Assembly: GCA_019309565.1 (NCBI GenBank)
Contig: JAFDFZ010000008.1
Span: forward strand, 1-64,000
Direction: 5' to 3'
DNA from: Deltaproteobacteria bacterium
Lineage (GTDB): Bacteria > Desulfobacterota > Desulfobacteria > Desulfobacterales > SURF-15
Length of the DNA stretch: 64,000 bases
Each line of letters opens with the position of its first letter. Position 1 is the stretch's first letter. The notes beneath the pieces are model-generated. The model had not been told where the DNA came from, searched no databases, and saw nothing but the letters and a program-made list of their open reading frames with translations. A program made the position numbers and the translations under genes. Below are positions 1 through 7,991 of the stretch, piece by piece.

Positions 1-1154
1 AGCACCGCTCTTCCGTAACCGTTCTCGATCTTCTTCCATCTGCCATAAAGCACATTATTAAATGCCTGAAGCCAGTATTGCTGGCTTCCAGGGGTTACAC
101 TTGTCCAGGCCCCTCCTGCTTCAACCACAACGGGAAATTCAGCAAGTATGTCTCCATACCGATCAAGCAATCCGGCCTTGACCATCATGTGAACATTGGG
201 GCCGATAGCGCCGCCCGGCATGGGAAAGGCAATAACGCGGGCATCGGCCATAGTGGTTACAGGATTAAACTCATAATCTTTCATTCCTTCGTTCAGGATG
301 TTCTCAAGTTCCATTACCTTGGAGACATCCAGATCCAGAGAGAATCCTGTACCCTTCAAACCGTGTGCCATAGAGCGGATATCCGGCTGAACGGTGCCGC
401 TGGCAAGGGGTCTTACGGAAAGATCGATGCCGTCTGCTCCTCCAGCTATAGCTGCCATGTACTGGGCTACTGCCAGAGATGCGGTGTCGTGGGTGTGTGC
501 CCAAAGCGGCATTTCAGGTGGCATGATCTTCCTCAAACCTTTGGCCGTCTCATAAAAGGTCTTAGGATCCGTAGTTCCACTGGCATCCTTCAAACAAAGA
601 CTATCGATCTGGATATCGCTTTCCAGAAGCTTTTTGCCTATATTAATATAGAACTCGGCGGTGTGAACTTTATCTGAATGAAATGGAAGACCCATCAGCG
701 CTATGGAGGGCTGGTGATGCATTCCTGACTCCACGATGGGCCGTCCTGTTTTTACCAGCAGGTTCGTATCGTTCATATAATCAAAGTTTCGATCCCACGT
801 GGTGCCGTGAGCTTTCATCAGTTTGGCCTGCAGCTTAAGCGATTCATAGTTCTGTGCCTGCAGGGTTACCCCGGATATGGACCTTGTAAGGATCTGCAAA
901 TCAACATCGGGTCCAACGGCCTGCCGCATTATCTGCATGGTCTCAAAAGGATCTTCTCCCAGATAAAAAAACGGTGCCTGGTACCTGGCGCCGCCGCCAA
1001 ATTCCATGTGTCGAACTCCCATCTCCTTGGCGGCAAACTCCATGGCCGGCAGATAGTCCTCCCGGCGGACTTTTCCTCCAAAGGAACTCTGTAATCCATC
1101 TCGGAAAGGGGTTAGCATGACGCGAATTTTTTTGGGTTTCTCTGTAAAGATCAT
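1..1154 (-). CDS. Oxaloacetate decarboxylase alpha / pyruvate carboxylase B-like carboxyltransferase (3' end outside window)
   Basis: The reading frame is open from an ATG at 1154 to the left edge, so the C-terminus is missing. The start follows a good ribosome site (AGGAGG, read on the minus strand). The protein belongs to the DRE-TIM carboxyltransferase family. It shows the RDG metal-binding aspartate near residue 17, the LKDASG segment with the lysine that is carbamylated in the family, the HTHDT metal-binding histidines, and PGG and TPGSQ motifs. It differs from classical OadA in having RDGLQS instead of RDGHQS, and FGGGARY where WGGATFD is usual. The family moves CO2 between biotin and pyruvate/oxaloacetate. 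With the OadG-like gene upstream, oxaloacetate decarboxylation to pyruvate is the likely role. Any biotin domain would lie outside the window. Confidence 0.82.
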   Translation of the reverse strand, partial: MIFTEKPKKIRVMLTPFRDGLQSSFGGKVRREDYLPAMEFAAKEMGVRHMEFGGGARYQAPFFYLGEDPFETMQIMRQAVGPDVDLQILTRSISGVTLQAQNYESLKLQAKLMKAHGTTWDRNFDYMNDTNLLVKTGRPIVESGMHHQPSIALMGLPFHSDKVHTAEFYINIGKKLLESDIQIDSLCLKDASGTTDPKTFYETAKGLRKIMPPEMPLWAHTHDTASLAVAQYMAAIAGGADGIDLSVRPLASGTVQPDIRSMAHGLKGTGFSLDLDVSKVMELENILNEGMKDYEFNPVTTMADARVIAFPMPGGAIGPNVHMMVKAGLLDRYGDILAEFPVVVEAGGAWTSVTPGSQQYWLQAFNNVLYGRWKKIENGYGRAV

Positions 1155-1167
1155 CTGACCTCCTAGC

Positions 1168-1395
1168 TTATTTAGGGTTTTTTATCTCTTCAATTTTGCA
1201 TATTCTCGTTCCTGGATAAAGCCTGGCATAAACGGAACTGACAGCCGCATAAAGGGGGGCATCGTCGGGTGCGGCTTCCATTTTTTCCGGGAATATGACC
1301 ATAATCAGGCGCATTGTGATTGCAAGAAAAACTAGCACAAAAAATACCCCTACAAAAGCCGACAAACATACCATAAAAAGGTTTATTTCCATCAT
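1168..1395 (-). CDS. OadG-like small membrane subunit of a decarboxylase
   Basis: A 75-residue protein with one hydrophobic helix near the N-terminus (about residues 5-33) and a short charged cytoplasmic tail. Size and layout match the gamma subunit (OadG) of sodium-pumping oxaloacetate decarboxylases, which anchors and assembles the alpha subunit on the membrane. The gene ends 13 bp before the start of the carboxyltransferase and clearly forms an operon with it. The start is one of two adjacent ATG codons behind GAGGG. No beta (pump) subunit is visible in the window, so sodium pumping cannot be claimed from this sequence alone. Confidence 0.62.
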   Translation of the reverse strand: MMEINLFMVCLSAFVGVFFVLVFLAITMRLIMVIFPEKMEAAPDDAPLYAAVSSVYARLYPGTRICKIEEIKNPK

Positions 1396-1555
1396 TCATC
1401 CCTCAATCGTCGATTCACCCAGGCCATGGCACAGGCGCCCGGCAAGATACAAAAAGAAAAATTCTCTTTATAAATTCTACTTTCTTGTGTCAAGCAAATT
1501 TTCCGATCGCCAGCAATTCTCGGTGGGGTCCGGGCAATTATCCGAATGGTCGATG

Positions 1556-2287
1556 TTAAATTTCAACCGTTTTCCGCGTTTCTGGCGCCACAATTTCTTT
1601 TATCCGTGACTCTACATAATCTAAATGCTCAAGTATTTTTTCCCGTGCAAGCTCCGAATCTCCTTTTTTGATGGCGTTTACAACATTTAAGTGTTGTTTA
1701 TATATTTCCCTGTGGTCGATATCGTTGTAGTATTTTCCGATGCTGCTCTTCAGTATGTCATAAATGGTAAACATGATGTGTGTTTGAACCTTGTTGTGGG
1801 TTGCTTCGGAGATTGCAAGGTGGAAATCGGCATCCTCCTTTTCCATCCTGACTATGTTTGCTTCAAGATGAATCCGCATAGACTCGATATTCTCTTCAAG
1901 CCGTAGAATATCTTGAGAGGTGGCTCTTTTTGCTGCGTAATAGGCATTCCAGGCCTCTATGGCCTTTCGCACCTCGATGAGCTCAAAAACAATATTGAAG
2001 TCATCTTTTAGAAGATGATGAAACGGTTCGATCATTCGACCTGATGCCAGAGACTTCACGACGGTGCGATTTCCCTGGGTAGTTTCCAGCAGCCCCATCC
2101 CGATAAGGGATTTCAAAGCTTCCCTAATGGAAGGACGACTTACATTAAGCAGCTTCATAAGCTCCCGCTCGGGAGGTAGGGGATCTCCTGGTTTAAGCTC
2201 TCCTTTCATAATCAATGTTTTAATTTGATTTATAATTTTAACAGAAAGTTTTTCTTGCTGAATCGGGGTAAAAAGCTGCTTCTTCAT
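1556..2287 (-). CDS. FadR-family (GntR/FCD) transcriptional regulator
   Basis: A 243-residue regulator. Residues about 12-75 form a GntR winged helix, with the typical GDPLPPERELMKLL and SRPSIREALKSL segments. Residues about 100-225 form an all-helical FCD ligand domain that carries the Asp/His pattern (DADFH, later two His) used for metal or acid binding. FCD regulators such as GlcC, LldR and PdhR respond to glycolate, lactate or pyruvate. The gene lies between the decarboxylase genes (same strand) and the divergent CoA-ligase/lyase operon. Matching operator-like sites are found in front of both it and that operon, so local control and autoregulation are likely. The effector is inferred to be a 2-hydroxy or 2-oxo acid. 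Confidence 0.9.
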   Translation of the reverse strand: MKKQLFTPIQQEKLSVKIINQIKTLIMKGELKPGDPLPPERELMKLLNVSRPSIREALKSLIGMGLLETTQGNRTVVKSLASGRMIEPFHHLLKDDFNIVFELIEVRKAIEAWNAYYAAKRATSQDILRLEENIESMRIHLEANIVRMEKEDADFHLAISEATHNKVQTHIMFTIYDILKSSIGKYYNDIDHREIYKQHLNVVNAIKKGDSELAREKILEHLDYVESRIKEIVAPETRKTVEI

Positions 2288-2301
2288 CTTCTCCCATTCA
2301 A

Positions 2302-2312
2302 TGGCCTTACCA
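2302..2312. promoter_or_regulatory. Candidate FCD-regulator operator in front of the regulator gene
   Basis: TGGCCTTACCA on the plus strand differs at one base from the FadR/PdhR/LldR-type pattern TGGTnnnACCA. It lies 15 bp upstream of the regulator's start codon, a place where binding would repress its own expression. Its central bases resemble the site at 2656, which supports a shared regulator. Confidence 0.5.
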
Positions 2313-2578
2313 TATTACCGTTTTTGAATTTATTTAATAAACAAGATTTTATTTAATTTGTCAATTAAAAACTTACGCCTATCAGCCCCTTCTTAACCGC
2401 GGTTTTGTTCCTATCATGACAGGGTCTGTAATAAATTTAACGGCGTTTTCAATATTCTAATATTAAAGTTATTTCAATATGTTAGTTTAATTTATAACCG
2501 ATTTTGAAAAAGATCCCCAAAAAGCGGGCCGGGCAATCAGCTAATCGAATCCGCTAATCGAAAATAATTGAAAAATTA

Positions 2579-2589
2579 TGGTCCAACCA
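2579..2589. promoter_or_regulatory. Candidate FCD-regulator operator, distal site
   Basis: TGGTCCAACCA is an exact TGGTnnnACCA match. It lies upstream of a TTGACA hexamer at 2613-2618 and 130 bp before the CoA-ligase operon. The centre-to-centre distance to the proximal site is 77 bp, or about seven helical turns. Confidence 0.55.
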
Positions 2590-2655
2590 GGGGTGGAGTT
2601 CATAAAAAACACTTGACACCCATTGGAATTTATTGCTAAAGAGCAAATCTATAAA

Positions 2656-2666
2656 TGGTCTTACCA
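2656..2666. promoter_or_regulatory. Candidate FCD-regulator operator, proximal site
   Basis: TGGTCTTACCA is an exact TGGTnnnACCA match and equals the core of the known PdhR operator read on the opposite strand. It lies 53 bp upstream of the first gene of the ligase/lyase operon, just downstream of a TTGACA box at 2613-2618 whose -10 element is weak. Binding here would block initiation or early elongation. Confidence 0.6.
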
Positions 2667-2718
2667 ATAATAATTAACAATGATACATTAATCAAAAAAC
2701 CTGTGAGATGGAGGCAGT

Positions 2719-3972
2719 ATGGCAAAATTTTTTGAGTATCAGGGAAAGGCGCTTTTTAAAAAGGCAGGCATTCCCATCCCTCAGGGAGAGGCTGTAAAAA
2801 CTCCTGAGGAAGCCAGAGAGGCCGCTGAAAAAATAGCAAAGCCGGTAGTTGTTAAGGCTCAGGTCTGGGCCGGGGGCAGAGGAAAGGCTGGAGCGGTGAA
2901 ATTTGCGGACACCCCGGAAGAGGCCCGACAGGCCGCTTCGGAAATTTTAGGGATGGAAGTTAAGGGACTGCAGGTTAAAGAGGTATTGGTCGAAGAGAAG
3001 CTTAATATCGATCAAGAGTTTTATGCAGGGGTGATCATCAATTCGGCCAGGGATGTCCGGGCTCCGGTATTGATGTTCAGCCCGGAGGGGGGAATGGAGA
3101 TTGAATCCGTTCCCGAAGAGAAGATTGCGATGATGAATGTGGATGTGATGCGAGGGCTTCGGCCGTATGACACACTTAATATGGTCCGTTCAATGGGTTT
3201 GAAAGGCGGATCCTTAAGGCAACTGGCAGATATCACTTACAAGCTGTTTGGTGTGTTCAGAGCCTATGACTGCCGGACCGTGGAAATCAACCCCCTGGTA
3301 TTAACCAAGGAAGGAAAAGCAATCGCAGCGGACTGCAGATTTCAGGTGGACGATCAGGCCATTTTCCGGCATCCGGAACTGGGGGTTAAGATCGGCCGGG
3401 AGTTCGTCAAAGAGCCAACTGAATTTGACCTGATTGCCTGGAAATTCGAGGAAGCCGATTTCAGGGGAACCAGTTATGTGGCAGAAATGGCGCCTCCGGA
3501 AGAACTAAAGAAAGGAGGCTATGTAGGATACCATGGGATCGGAGGCGGGGCGGCCATCATGGGGGTGGATGCCCTGAGCAAAGTGGGGCTTAAAGTTGCC
3601 GATTATGCAGATACCAGCGGCAATCCAACGGCATCAAAAGTCTACCGGGTCGTAAAGCTGATCCTGTCTCAGCCTGGTATCGAGGGATATTTTCTTGCCG
3701 GATTCATGATGGCCAACCAGGAACAATGGCATCATGCTCACGGGATTGTAAAAGCCTTAAGGGAAGAACTTCCCAAACGACCCGGCTTTCCTGTGGTATT
3801 GCTTCTGTGCGGTAACAAGGAGAAAGAATCACAGCAGATTCTCAAGGAAGGTCTTGCCGACCTGCCCGGAAGAATCGAAATATACGACAGAGAACATGTC
3901 TACGATGCAAAATTCCTTGCCAGCCGCTTTAAAGCACTGGTGGATGAATATCGAGCAGAACAAGGCAGATAG
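2719..3972 (+). CDS. mtkA: SucC-like ATP-grasp CoA ligase beta subunit, probable malate thiokinase
   Basis: A 417-residue protein of the succinyl-CoA synthetase beta family. An N-terminal ATP-grasp domain (residues about 1-230) contains VVVKAQVWAGGRGKAGAVK and the metal-binding VEINPL segment. A C-terminal CoA-ligase half contains GGGAAIMG and DTSGNPTASK. It would form an ADP-forming acyl-CoA ligase with the SucD-like product at 4285. Because the operon ends with a malyl-CoA-lyase-like gene, malate is a better substrate guess than succinate: malyl-CoA + ADP + Pi giving malate + CoA + ATP, or the reverse. Family membership is clear; the substrate is inferred from context. The ATG follows a GGAGG site. 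The subunit genes are split by a small Fe-S gene, which is unusual. Confidence 0.75.
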   Translation: MAKFFEYQGKALFKKAGIPIPQGEAVKTPEEAREAAEKIAKPVVVKAQVWAGGRGKAGAVKFADTPEEARQAASEILGMEVKGLQVKEVLVEEKLNIDQEFYAGVIINSARDVRAPVLMFSPEGGMEIESVPEEKIAMMNVDVMRGLRPYDTLNMVRSMGLKGGSLRQLADITYKLFGVFRAYDCRTVEINPLVLTKEGKAIAADCRFQVDDQAIFRHPELGVKIGREFVKEPTEFDLIAWKFEEADFRGTSYVAEMAPPEELKKGGYVGYHGIGGGAAIMGVDALSKVGLKVADYADTSGNPTASKVYRVVKLILSQPGIEGYFLAGFMMANQEQWHHAHGIVKALREELPKRPGFPVVLLLCGNKEKESQQILKEGLADLPGRIEIYDREHVYDAKFLASRFKALVDEYRAEQGR

Positions 3973-3978
3973 GGGGAA

Positions 3979-4272
3979 ATGACGATGGAATTTTCTGAAA
4001 GAACGATCAAGATCATCATCGACGATGAAAAATGTAAGGGATGCTCAACGCACGCATGTGTGGAGGCCTGCAAGACTTACAGCCGTGGCATCCTGGTTTT
4101 GAAAGAGGACGGCAACCCCGGGGTGGTCGACAGTGCGGAGGAGCTTGCTCGCAAAGGAACCGAGTGCCTTGCCTGTGAATATGAATGCTGGTTTAGAGGA
4201 AACAAGGCCATCACCATAAAGGCGCCCATCGAAGGGTTGGATGAATACCGAAAAAAGCATGGAACAGCATAA
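3979..4272 (+). CDS. Small seven-cysteine Fe-S (ferredoxin-like) protein inside the CoA-ligase operon
   Basis: A 97-residue soluble protein with cysteines at 19, 22, 27, 31, 63, 66 and 70. They are arranged C-x2-C-x4-C-x3-C and, further on, C-x2-C-x3-C. This resembles a ferredoxin but is not the standard C-x2-C-x2-C-x3-C-P motif, and the second group has only three cysteines. It starts 7 bp after the beta-subunit gene and ends 13 bp before the alpha-subunit gene, so it is co-translated with both. CoA ligases of this family have no known redox partner. A role as electron carrier, redox sensor or structural partner is open. Start could be ATG 3979 or 3985. Confidence 0.8.
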   Translation: MTMEFSERTIKIIIDDEKCKGCSTHACVEACKTYSRGILVLKEDGNPGVVDSAEELARKGTECLACEYECWFRGNKAITIKAPIEGLDEYRKKHGTA

Positions 4273-4284
4273 TGGGGGATAGCG

Positions 4285-5181
4285 ATGTCAATATTAGTAG
4301 ATGAAAACACGACCGTTATTGTTCAGGGGATCACCGGCAGGGAAGGATCTCTGCGGACCCAATTCATGAAAGAATATGGTACGAAAGTTGTTGCCGGGGT
4401 CACACCCGGCAGAGGAGGGCAGGAGGTCCATGGTATTCCCGTGTATGACACCGTCAAAGAGGCCATCGAAAAACACGGCCAGGTGGATGCCAGCGTGGCC
4501 TTCATTCCCGGCCCGCTGCTGAAATGGGCAGTGCTGGAAGCCATAGACGCCGGGATTAAATTTATTGTCCCACCGGTTGAGCGGGTTCCTGTACATGACA
4601 TCCTGGAAATGGTTGCAGTGGCCCAAAAAGAAAACGTTCGATTGTTGGGACCTGGCAGCCTCGGCATCATCAGCCCGGGCAAAGCCGTTATGGGCTGGCT
4701 GGGAGGTAATGCCGAATGGGCAAATATACTGTTCAGCCCGGGACCCGTGGGTGTCATTTCCAGAAGTGGCGGTCAATCGGGCACCGTGCCATGGGTTTTG
4801 AAAGTCGAAGGGTTAGGCATCAGCACCGCACTTCATATCGGAACCGAACCGGTGCTCGGACAATCCATGAGCGATATTTTACCTTTATTTGAAGAAGATG
4901 ATCAGACTAAAGCCGTTGCGGTCTTTGGGGAGATTGGCGGAACCCTGGAGGAAGAAGCCGCTGAAACCGTGGCATCGGGTAAATTTACAAAACCACTGGT
5001 GGTGTTTATTGCCGGTGCATGGGCTCCGGAGGGTATGCGCTTCTCTCATGCCAGCAGTATTGTCGAAAGGGGAAAGGGATCTGCCCAAAGCAAAATCGAT
5101 GCACTAACGAAAGCCGGCGCGCATGTGGTGGACAGCCCGGATGAAATCGCACCGCTGATTAAGAAACTCATCAACGCATAA
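4285..5181 (+). CDS. mtkB: SucD-like CoA ligase alpha subunit, probable malate thiokinase
   Basis: A 298-residue protein of the succinyl-CoA synthetase alpha family. It has an N-terminal CoA-binding Rossmann domain (VQGITGREGS near residue 14), the SRSGGQSG segment, EIGGTLEEEAA, and the segment with the histidine that becomes phosphorylated (MRFSHASSIV, near residue 255). These features support a working ligase that couples thioester cleavage to ATP formation. It pairs with the SucC-like product at 2719. Together with the lyase 22 bp downstream it fits a malate-CoA ligase, as in the serine cycle (MtkAB), but a succinyl-CoA ligase cannot be excluded from sequence alone. Confidence 0.75.
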   Translation: MSILVDENTTVIVQGITGREGSLRTQFMKEYGTKVVAGVTPGRGGQEVHGIPVYDTVKEAIEKHGQVDASVAFIPGPLLKWAVLEAIDAGIKFIVPPVERVPVHDILEMVAVAQKENVRLLGPGSLGIISPGKAVMGWLGGNAEWANILFSPGPVGVISRSGGQSGTVPWVLKVEGLGISTALHIGTEPVLGQSMSDILPLFEEDDQTKAVAVFGEIGGTLEEEAAETVASGKFTKPLVVFIAGAWAPEGMRFSHASSIVERGKGSAQSKIDALTKAGAHVVDSPDEIAPLIKKLINA

Positions 5182-5203
5182 CCAAATAAGGAGGACAATA
5201 ACC

Positions 5204-6103
5204 ATGCCTGTAATGAGATCCGTTTTTTATGTACCCAGCAACAACGAAAAATTAATGTCCAAGGCTCCCACTATCGCTTGTGATATTCTCACCCTGGATC
5301 TGGAAGATTCGGTTCCTCCGGCCGAAAAACCAAAAGGCCGGGAAATGATCAAACAATATCTGGAAACCACCCGGGAAGAACAAGTCTCACCGAACCTGTA
5401 TGTGAGAATCAACAACTGGGAGACTCAGATGACCAATGATGATCTTGAGGCCATCGTTTATCCGGGGCTCAACGGGGTTTGCCTTGCCAAGTGCGGAGAG
5501 CCGGACAATGTCAAGCGACTGGACTGGAAACTTGAAGAATTGGAACAGCGCAGGGGAATCGAGCCGGGCAGCATTGCCATACAGCTGCTTATTGAGACCG
5601 CAAAAGGGGTGATCAACGCCTATCCTTCAGCCACTGCCAGCAAAAGGGTCAATTCACTTATCTTTGGCGCGGTGGATTACACAAAAGATATGCGGGTAAC
5701 GCTCACTTCCGAGGGCTGGGAGCAGACTTACGCCAGGTTCCATACGGCTGTAGCGGCACGCGCCGCAGGCTGTATTGCCATTGACTGCCCGTTTGTCGAT
5801 TTCAAAAATGTGGAAGCCTTTGAGAAGAGCACTCGGGAGGGCAGGCAGATGGGATATGAGGGTCGGATGTTGATTCATCCCAACCAGATCGAACCCTCCC
5901 ATAAGATCTACACACCATCTTCAGAGGAAGTTGAATGGGCAGAAGGTGTAAAGAAGGTCTTCGAAGAGGAAGGCATTGCAAAAGGCTCTGCGGCGGTAAG
6001 CTATAAAGGCAAGATGGTGGACACACCTGTATATGAAAACGCACTTACCATTTTAAGAATAATGGAAGAAATCAAAGCTGCAGAGGCAAAAATCAAGAAA
6101 TAA
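5204..6103 (+). CDS. CitE/HpcH-family lyase, probable malyl-CoA lyase
   Basis: A 299-residue TIM-barrel lyase of the HpcH/HpaI/CitE family. It shows the acidic DLEDSVPPAEK motif (about residue 30), RINNWETQM, the metal-binding glutamate in LIETAKGV, aspartate in GAVDYTKDM, and IHPNQI. Members cleave or form malyl-CoA, citramalyl-CoA or citryl-CoA. Next to a two-subunit CoA ligase and upstream of glycolate-oxidase genes, condensation of glyoxylate with acetyl-CoA to malyl-CoA is the most coherent role. No CitD or CitF homologue is nearby, which argues against citrate lyase. The start has a strong AGGAGG. It is the last gene before a strong hairpin terminator at 6381. Confidence 0.78.
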   Translation: MPVMRSVFYVPSNNEKLMSKAPTIACDILTLDLEDSVPPAEKPKGREMIKQYLETTREEQVSPNLYVRINNWETQMTNDDLEAIVYPGLNGVCLAKCGEPDNVKRLDWKLEELEQRRGIEPGSIAIQLLIETAKGVINAYPSATASKRVNSLIFGAVDYTKDMRVTLTSEGWEQTYARFHTAVAARAAGCIAIDCPFVDFKNVEAFEKSTREGRQMGYEGRMLIHPNQIEPSHKIYTPSSEEVEWAEGVKKVFEEEGIAKGSAAVSYKGKMVDTPVYENALTILRIMEEIKAAEAKIKK

Positions 6104-6106
6104 CTA

Positions 6107-6335
6107 GCGAAGCTTCGCCTCAAGCCGACAAGTGATTGCTTGTAGTAACTCACGAGTTGGGAAAAACTTGGCTGATGCCCGATACTTGATCCTTGATACT
6201 GGACATATAAAAAAGGATTAATTCTTTATTTCGTCAAGCATCCAGTAACCAGCAGCCAGTATTTGTTTGTTTTGTGCGCCACAATATATTGAAACTTGAC
6301 ACATTTGTTAAGTTTTTGGCCTAATAAAACGGTTA
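6107..6335. repeat. Dispersed repeat family C, copy 1
   Basis: About 230 bp that recur in inverted orientation at 38523-38758. Shared blocks include GGGAAAAACTTGGCTGATGC, ATCCAGTAACCAGCA, CACAATATATTGA and CTTGACACATTTGTTAAG. Identity looks well above 80 percent by eye. Neither copy has a significant reading frame, so it is a non-coding, possibly mobile, element. It begins directly after the stop of the lyase gene. Confidence 0.85.
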
Positions 6336-6380
6336 AACGCGGCCGCTTTGCTGCTTGGGAGTAAAGTGATTATATTTTGC

Positions 6381-6427
6381 GTCGGAGATAGAGGTTTTTA
6401 AAACCGTATCTCCGGCGATTATTTTTT
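6381..6427 (+). terminator. Rho-independent terminator after the ligase/lyase operon
   Basis: A long hairpin pairs GTCGGAGATA with TATCTCCGGC around a second self-complementary block (GGTTTTTAAAACC), followed by a run of T. It separates the ligase/lyase operon from glcDEF, which must therefore have its own promoter in 6430-6560. I did not find a convincing promoter or operator there. Confidence 0.75.
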
Positions 6428-6564
6428 ATAGGGCTTTTATCCTCTAACAATGACTGATTACACGCATATCGCATGATAATGATGCTGGTGCTGCCGGTGG
6501 CGGTATTCAAGCGCTTCGCAATCTTCATTGATGCGAGAGGGCGCAATTAAGGAGGAAGAAATTT

Positions 6565-7944
6565 ATGGATAGACAGGACCTCATCATGCAGTTGCAGGAA
6601 ATCGTAGGCCCGGAAAACGTTTTGTCTTCCGATGTGGATCTTGAATTGTACAGTTATGACGCCTCTTTGGACCGGGCACGGCCGGATGTGGTGGTTTTAC
6701 CGGATTGCACGGAACAGGTATCCAGGATCATGGCTCTGGCTTACAAGGAAAAGGTTCCCGTATTGGGCAGGGGCTCGGGCACGAATCTTACCGGCGGCAC
6801 GATTCCTGTAAAAGGCGGGATTGTTGTTCATTTTTCTCGCATGAACCGTATTCTGGAAGTGGATCTTCCCAACCGCACGGTAACGGTGGAACCAGGGGTC
6901 ATCACGCTTGATCTTCAAACTGAAATGCTCAAAAAGGGGTTCGTTTATGCGCCGGACCCTGCCAGCCAGAAGGTATCGACCATCGGGGGGAATTTTGGTG
7001 AAGACTCCGGTGGACCCCACTGCCTGAAATACGGTACGACCACAAACCATATAATCGGCGCCGAAATCGTCCTATACGACGGTACCGTTATTCAAACGGG
7101 AGGAAAGACCCAGGATAATCCCGGTTACGACTTAATGGGACTGCTTGTTGGCAGCGAAGGAACGCTGGGACTGGCCACAAAAATGATACTCAAACTGCTA
7201 CGTGCACCTGAAGCGGTAAAGACCATGCTGGCCATATTTGAAACCATCGAAGACGGTGCAAATACGGTTTCGGAAATTATCGCGGAGGGAATCATTCCAG
7301 CAACACTGGAAATGATGGATAACATTGTGATGCGGGCGGTTGAAGAAACCATAAAGGTCGGCTACCCGCTGGATGCAGCCTGCGTTTTGATTATAGAACT
7401 AGACGGCATGCCGGACGGCATGGATAAAAAGGCTGAGCTTATAATGGAAATCTGTAAGAGAAACCGCGTCCGGGAAGTCAAGCTTGCCAGGAATGAAGCA
7501 GAAAGGGCGATTCTTTGGGCCGGCAGAAAAGGAGCGTTTGGATCCGTAGGTCAGGTGAGGCCCAGCTATTTATGCTGCGACGGAACCGTACCCCGTACGA
7601 AATTGCCCGAAGTGCTAGCCAAAGTGATGGAAGCAGGAAAAAAGTATCAACTTCCCATCGGCAATGTCTTCCATGCCGGCGATGGAAACCTTCACCCGCT
7701 GATTATGTTTGATGAAAGAGATCCCGATGAACTGGACCGGGTCAGAAAACTTGGCACGGAAATCCTTAAAATATGTGCCGATGCGGGCGGCACCATCAGC
7801 GGTGAGCACGGCGTGGGGCTTGAGAAACTTAAAGAGACACGATTCATTTTCAACGATCAGGACCTCAAATTTGAACGAACAATCAAAACTGCCATGGATC
7901 CGGCAGGAATATTCAATCCCGGAAAAATGATTCCAGAGACTTAG
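6565..7944 (+). CDS. glcD: Glycolate/D-lactate dehydrogenase FAD subunit GlcD
   Basis: A 459-residue flavoprotein of the GlcD / FAD-linked oxidase family. The N-terminal PCMH-type FAD-binding domain includes GRGSGTNLTGG near residue 73 and SGGPHCLKYG. The C-terminal cap includes the HAGDGNLHP and SGEHGVGLEK motifs that line the active site. The enzyme would oxidise a 2-hydroxyacid such as glycolate or D-lactate to the 2-oxoacid and pass electrons through FAD to the Fe-S subunit GlcF. It leads a three-gene set with 47 and 21 bp gaps to glcE and glcF. The start has a clear AGGAGG. The neighbouring malyl-CoA-type operon points to glycolate, with D-lactate as the main alternative. Confidence 0.87.
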   Translation: MDRQDLIMQLQEIVGPENVLSSDVDLELYSYDASLDRARPDVVVLPDCTEQVSRIMALAYKEKVPVLGRGSGTNLTGGTIPVKGGIVVHFSRMNRILEVDLPNRTVTVEPGVITLDLQTEMLKKGFVYAPDPASQKVSTIGGNFGEDSGGPHCLKYGTTTNHIIGAEIVLYDGTVIQTGGKTQDNPGYDLMGLLVGSEGTLGLATKMILKLLRAPEAVKTMLAIFETIEDGANTVSEIIAEGIIPATLEMMDNIVMRAVEETIKVGYPLDAACVLIIELDGMPDGMDKKAELIMEICKRNRVREVKLARNEAERAILWAGRKGAFGSVGQVRPSYLCCDGTVPRTKLPEVLAKVMEAGKKYQLPIGNVFHAGDGNLHPLIMFDERDPDELDRVRKLGTEILKICADAGGTISGEHGVGLEKLKETRFIFNDQDLKFERTIKTAMDPAGIFNPGKMIPET

Positions 7945-7991
7945 CTCATAAAAACCTCTCGGAAACTCTTAAAATCAGAAGGAGTTCTTCT

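Larger units (their letters stand above)
2313..2718. other. Divergent intergenic regulatory region
   Basis: About 400 bp of A+T-rich DNA lie between the divergent regulator and ligase operon. It holds the two operator-like sites listed separately, the TTGACA hexamer at 2613-2618, and a GGAGG ribosome site just before 2719. I see no open reading frame of note and no RNA structure. Confidence 0.6.

Noticed and set aside
78..677. A 199-codon open frame on the plus strand
   Set aside because: It is antisense to the carboxyltransferase, whose motifs are unmistakable on the minus strand.
5204..6103. Citrate lyase beta subunit
   Set aside because: No citD, citF or citC neighbours; a two-subunit CoA ligase and glycolate oxidase genes are adjacent, which favours malyl-CoA chemistry.
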